Positions 62,388 to 64,000 of a stretch of 64,000 nucleotides of DNA are shown piece after piece. The number at the start of each line of letters is the position of its first letter. Position 1 is the stretch's first letter. The notes under the pieces were generated by a model, which saw nothing but the letters and a program-made list of their open reading frames with translations, did not search any database and was not told the origin of the DNA. The DNA comes from Microbacterium hydrothermale. GTDB lineage: Bacteria > Actinomycetota > Actinomycetes > Actinomycetales > Microbacteriaceae. Location: positions 248,001-312,000 of the forward strand of contig NZ_STGM01000001.1 of NCBI RefSeq assembly GCF_004854025.1, given 5' to 3'. The translations under genes and the position numbers were made by a program.

Positions 62388-63464
62388 TCAGCGCTCGTTC
62401 TGCCGCGGGATGATGACCTCGCGGTAGATGATGAGGATGCTCGCGGCGACGGGGATCGCGATGAGGGCTCCGAGCAGGTTGAGCAGTGCCCCGCCCGCGA
62501 GCGCCGAGATGACGACGACCGATCCCGGCACCGACACCGCCCGGTTCATGATGCGCGGAGAGATGACGTACGCCTCGATCTGCATGTAGACGAGGTAGTA
62601 GATGGCGGCCGCGACGATGGCCCAGCCCGGCGTCCCGAGCCCCGGGATGAGGCACGTCAGCACGATGATCGTCGACCCCGTCAGGGTGCCGACGAGCGGG
62701 ATGAGCGAGAAGAAGAACGCGATCACGGCGAGCACGGCCGGGAAGGGCGCGTTGATGATCGTCAGGAAGATCGCGCTCAGCACGCCGTTGATCACGCCGA
62801 GGCTGACCTGCCCCATGACGTAGTACCCGACGGAGTCGGTGATCTTCTCGGCGAGCTCGATGAACCGCGCGCGCTTGGACGCCGGGACCAGCTGGTACAC
62901 CGCCGACTTGAGCGAGGGGGTGGATGCCGTGAAGTAGATCGTCAGGATGAGCACGATGAACGCCCCGCCCAGGCCCGCCGCCACCGCGCCGGCACCGGTG
63001 AGGAGGGAGTTGCCGATCGCCGTCGAGATGGAGCCGACGTCGAGGGTCGTGAACCAGTGCTGGACGCCCGCCCAGACCTCGTCGATCTTGAGCCAGGGGA
63101 GGGTGTCGGACGCCCACTGCTGCACCTGCGCGACCACCTCGTTCCAGCGGCCCGGCTGCAGCAGCTGCTCGATCTGTGCGACCAGCTGCGCGATCTGGCT
63201 GACGATGATGGGCACGACCATGAAGATGATCCCGGCGAAGATGCCGAGGACCGCCAGGATCGTCACCAGGACGGCCGCCCAGCGCGGCAGTCCTCGTCGC
63301 TCCAGGAACGAGACGACCGGGTCGAGGCCCAGGGAGAGGAAGAGCGCGGTACCGACGTACAGAAGGATCGTCGACAGGTTCTGCACACTGCCGATCAGCA
63401 GCAGGCCGACGCCGACGCCGAGCGTCGCCAGCAGCGCGACCCGGAAGGGATTGTGGATCTTCAT
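62388..63464 (-). CDS. AI-2E family transporter
   Basis: The 358-residue membrane protein has about eight helices and the family hallmarks: an N-terminal pair of helices, a cytoplasmic domain around residues 75-150, and the C-terminal IAFFFSLIPLVGTLTGS and QIEAYVISPRIMNRAVSV motifs. The family was named from TqsA, but many members are sodium/proton antiporters, so the substrate is unknown. The start is ATG 63464. Confidence 0.88.
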   Translation of the reverse strand: MKIHNPFRVALLATLGVGVGLLLIGSVQNLSTILLYVGTALFLSLGLDPVVSFLERRGLPRWAAVLVTILAVLGIFAGIIFMVVPIIVSQIAQLVAQIEQLLQPGRWNEVVAQVQQWASDTLPWLKIDEVWAGVQHWFTTLDVGSISTAIGNSLLTGAGAVAAGLGGAFIVLILTIYFTASTPSLKSAVYQLVPASKRARFIELAEKITDSVGYYVMGQVSLGVINGVLSAIFLTIINAPFPAVLAVIAFFFSLIPLVGTLTGSTIIVLTCLIPGLGTPGWAIVAAAIYYLVYMQIEAYVISPRIMNRAVSVPGSVVVISALAGGALLNLLGALIAIPVAASILIIYREVIIPRQNER

Positions 63465-63638
63465 GCCGAACGACTCCCGCCTCAGCCGGGCGAGCGTGCC
63501 CGTCTCGTCAGGATAGTGACCGCGGGGCCCCGCATCGGCGAGCCACGAGCCTCGCCGCGAACTTTCAGCCGCCCTCGGATAGTCTGAAACGTCGATTCTT
63601 CGGTGGCGCCCGAGCTGCCGGTGGGGATGGTGTGAAGC

Positions 63639-64000
63639 GTGAGATTCGTCTGGGCCGTGGTGGCGTTCGTCATCGCCGCCGCCATGATCGGTGCCGGCAT
63701 CGCCCAGCGCACGGTCTTCCAGGGGCCGTCCGAGACCACGAAGGCGGTGCAGACCGAGGGAGCCTCGGCCTACACCCTCATCGACGGCTCGGTGCTCACG
63801 AGCGTCCCGGGAGCGCAGACCCTGCGCGTCGAGGGCGACGGGGCCGTTTTCCTCTCCTACGGCCGCACCGCTGATCTGAAGGCGTGGCTCGCCGATGTGG
63901 ACTACACCGCGGTGACCGTGAACGGCGAGGGCGAGGTGCAGACCGCCGACCAGGCGCCGACGGTGACCCCCGCGTCCGCCGCCACCACGGGCGGACGCAG
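63639..64000 (+). CDS. exported or membrane-anchored protein, 5' part only
   Basis: The first 120 residues are inside the window. The chain starts VRFVWAVVAFVIAAAMIGAG, a signal or anchor helix, then an extracytoplasmic part with beta-strand-like stretches (YTLIDGSVLTSVPGAQTLRVEGDGA) and a Thr/Ala-rich segment at the cut. No family is recognised. Short proteins of this kind often carry further membrane helices later. TAGTCT at 63578-63583 is a possible -10 box. Confidence 0.7.
   Translation, partial: MRFVWAVVAFVIAAAMIGAGIAQRTVFQGPSETTKAVQTEGASAYTLIDGSVLTSVPGAQTLRVEGDGAVFLSYGRTADLKAWLADVDYTAVTVNGEGEVQTADQAPTVTPASAATTGGR

Noticed and set aside
796-62929. GGATGCC as an FtsK-orienting (KOPS-like) sequence
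   Set aside because: Both orientations occur at similar numbers on one strand, without the strong strand skew such sites need. Genome-wide skew could still be tested.

Overview
The window is about 70% GC by eye, almost fully coding, with GTG starts, GC-ending codons and an actinobacterial gene order. It looks like a chromosomal core segment of a Microbacteriaceae member, most likely Microbacterium. This rests on family recognition and gene order only. I see no phage, plasmid, transposase, CRISPR array or biosynthetic cluster.

Layout. 1-6.7 kb: the gltX 3' end, tRNA-Gln, a frame-shifted lipoprotein esterase with a collagen-like tract, two small proteins, and a fructose operon (DeoR regulator, fruK, fused fruA, ptsH). 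6.7-14.5 kb: a lipoprotein, an MBL-fold hydrolase, tRNA-Glu, an ECF sigma factor coupled to a DUF4349 membrane protein, a TerC protein, a hairpin element, and a flavin monooxygenase coupled to metY. 14.6-28.6 kb: leuCD behind a leucine-rich leader peptide, then murA, plsC, gpsA, ddl, a DUF3515 lipoprotein, thiL, rsmD, recG, coaD, DUF177-rpmF, rnc and mutM. 28.7-43.5 kb: a GNAT gene with two small upstream genes, smc-ftsY, a DUF2004 gene, a DNA-glycosylase-like gene, pit, lipB-lipA, a TetR regulator, ffh, a GDSL lipoprotein and a YbdK-type ligase. 43.7-64 kb: rpsP-khpA-rimM-trmD, map, rplS, lepB-rnhB, a DUF2469 gene, yraN, comM, dprA, xerC, a DUF3060 lipoprotein, an M23 protein, rpsB-tsf-pyrH-frr-cdsA, a DivIVA-motif protein, a lytic-transglycosylase-like protein, a hydrolase, an AI-2E family transporter and one gene cut by the window end.

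Main unusual signals. (1) The heptamer GGATGCC (reverse GGCATCC) occurs about 95 times by hand count. It is read in several frames, appears to pull in rare codons (GCA-TCC, GAT-GCC), and forms inverted pairs in four intergenic hairpins, much as uptake sequences do in other phyla. comM and dprA lie in the same window. (2) Many genes have a TANNNT hexamer ending exactly 6 nt before the start codon, which suggests leaderless transcripts. One of them is the LLL leader peptide before leuC. (3) The rpsB-tsf spacer holds two tandem hairpins whose pairing is kept despite base changes. (4) A 37-residue gene with a TTGACA promoter and an AAAGGAGG ribosome site lies upstream of smc on the other strand. 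All counts were made by eye, and functions beyond family level are inference.
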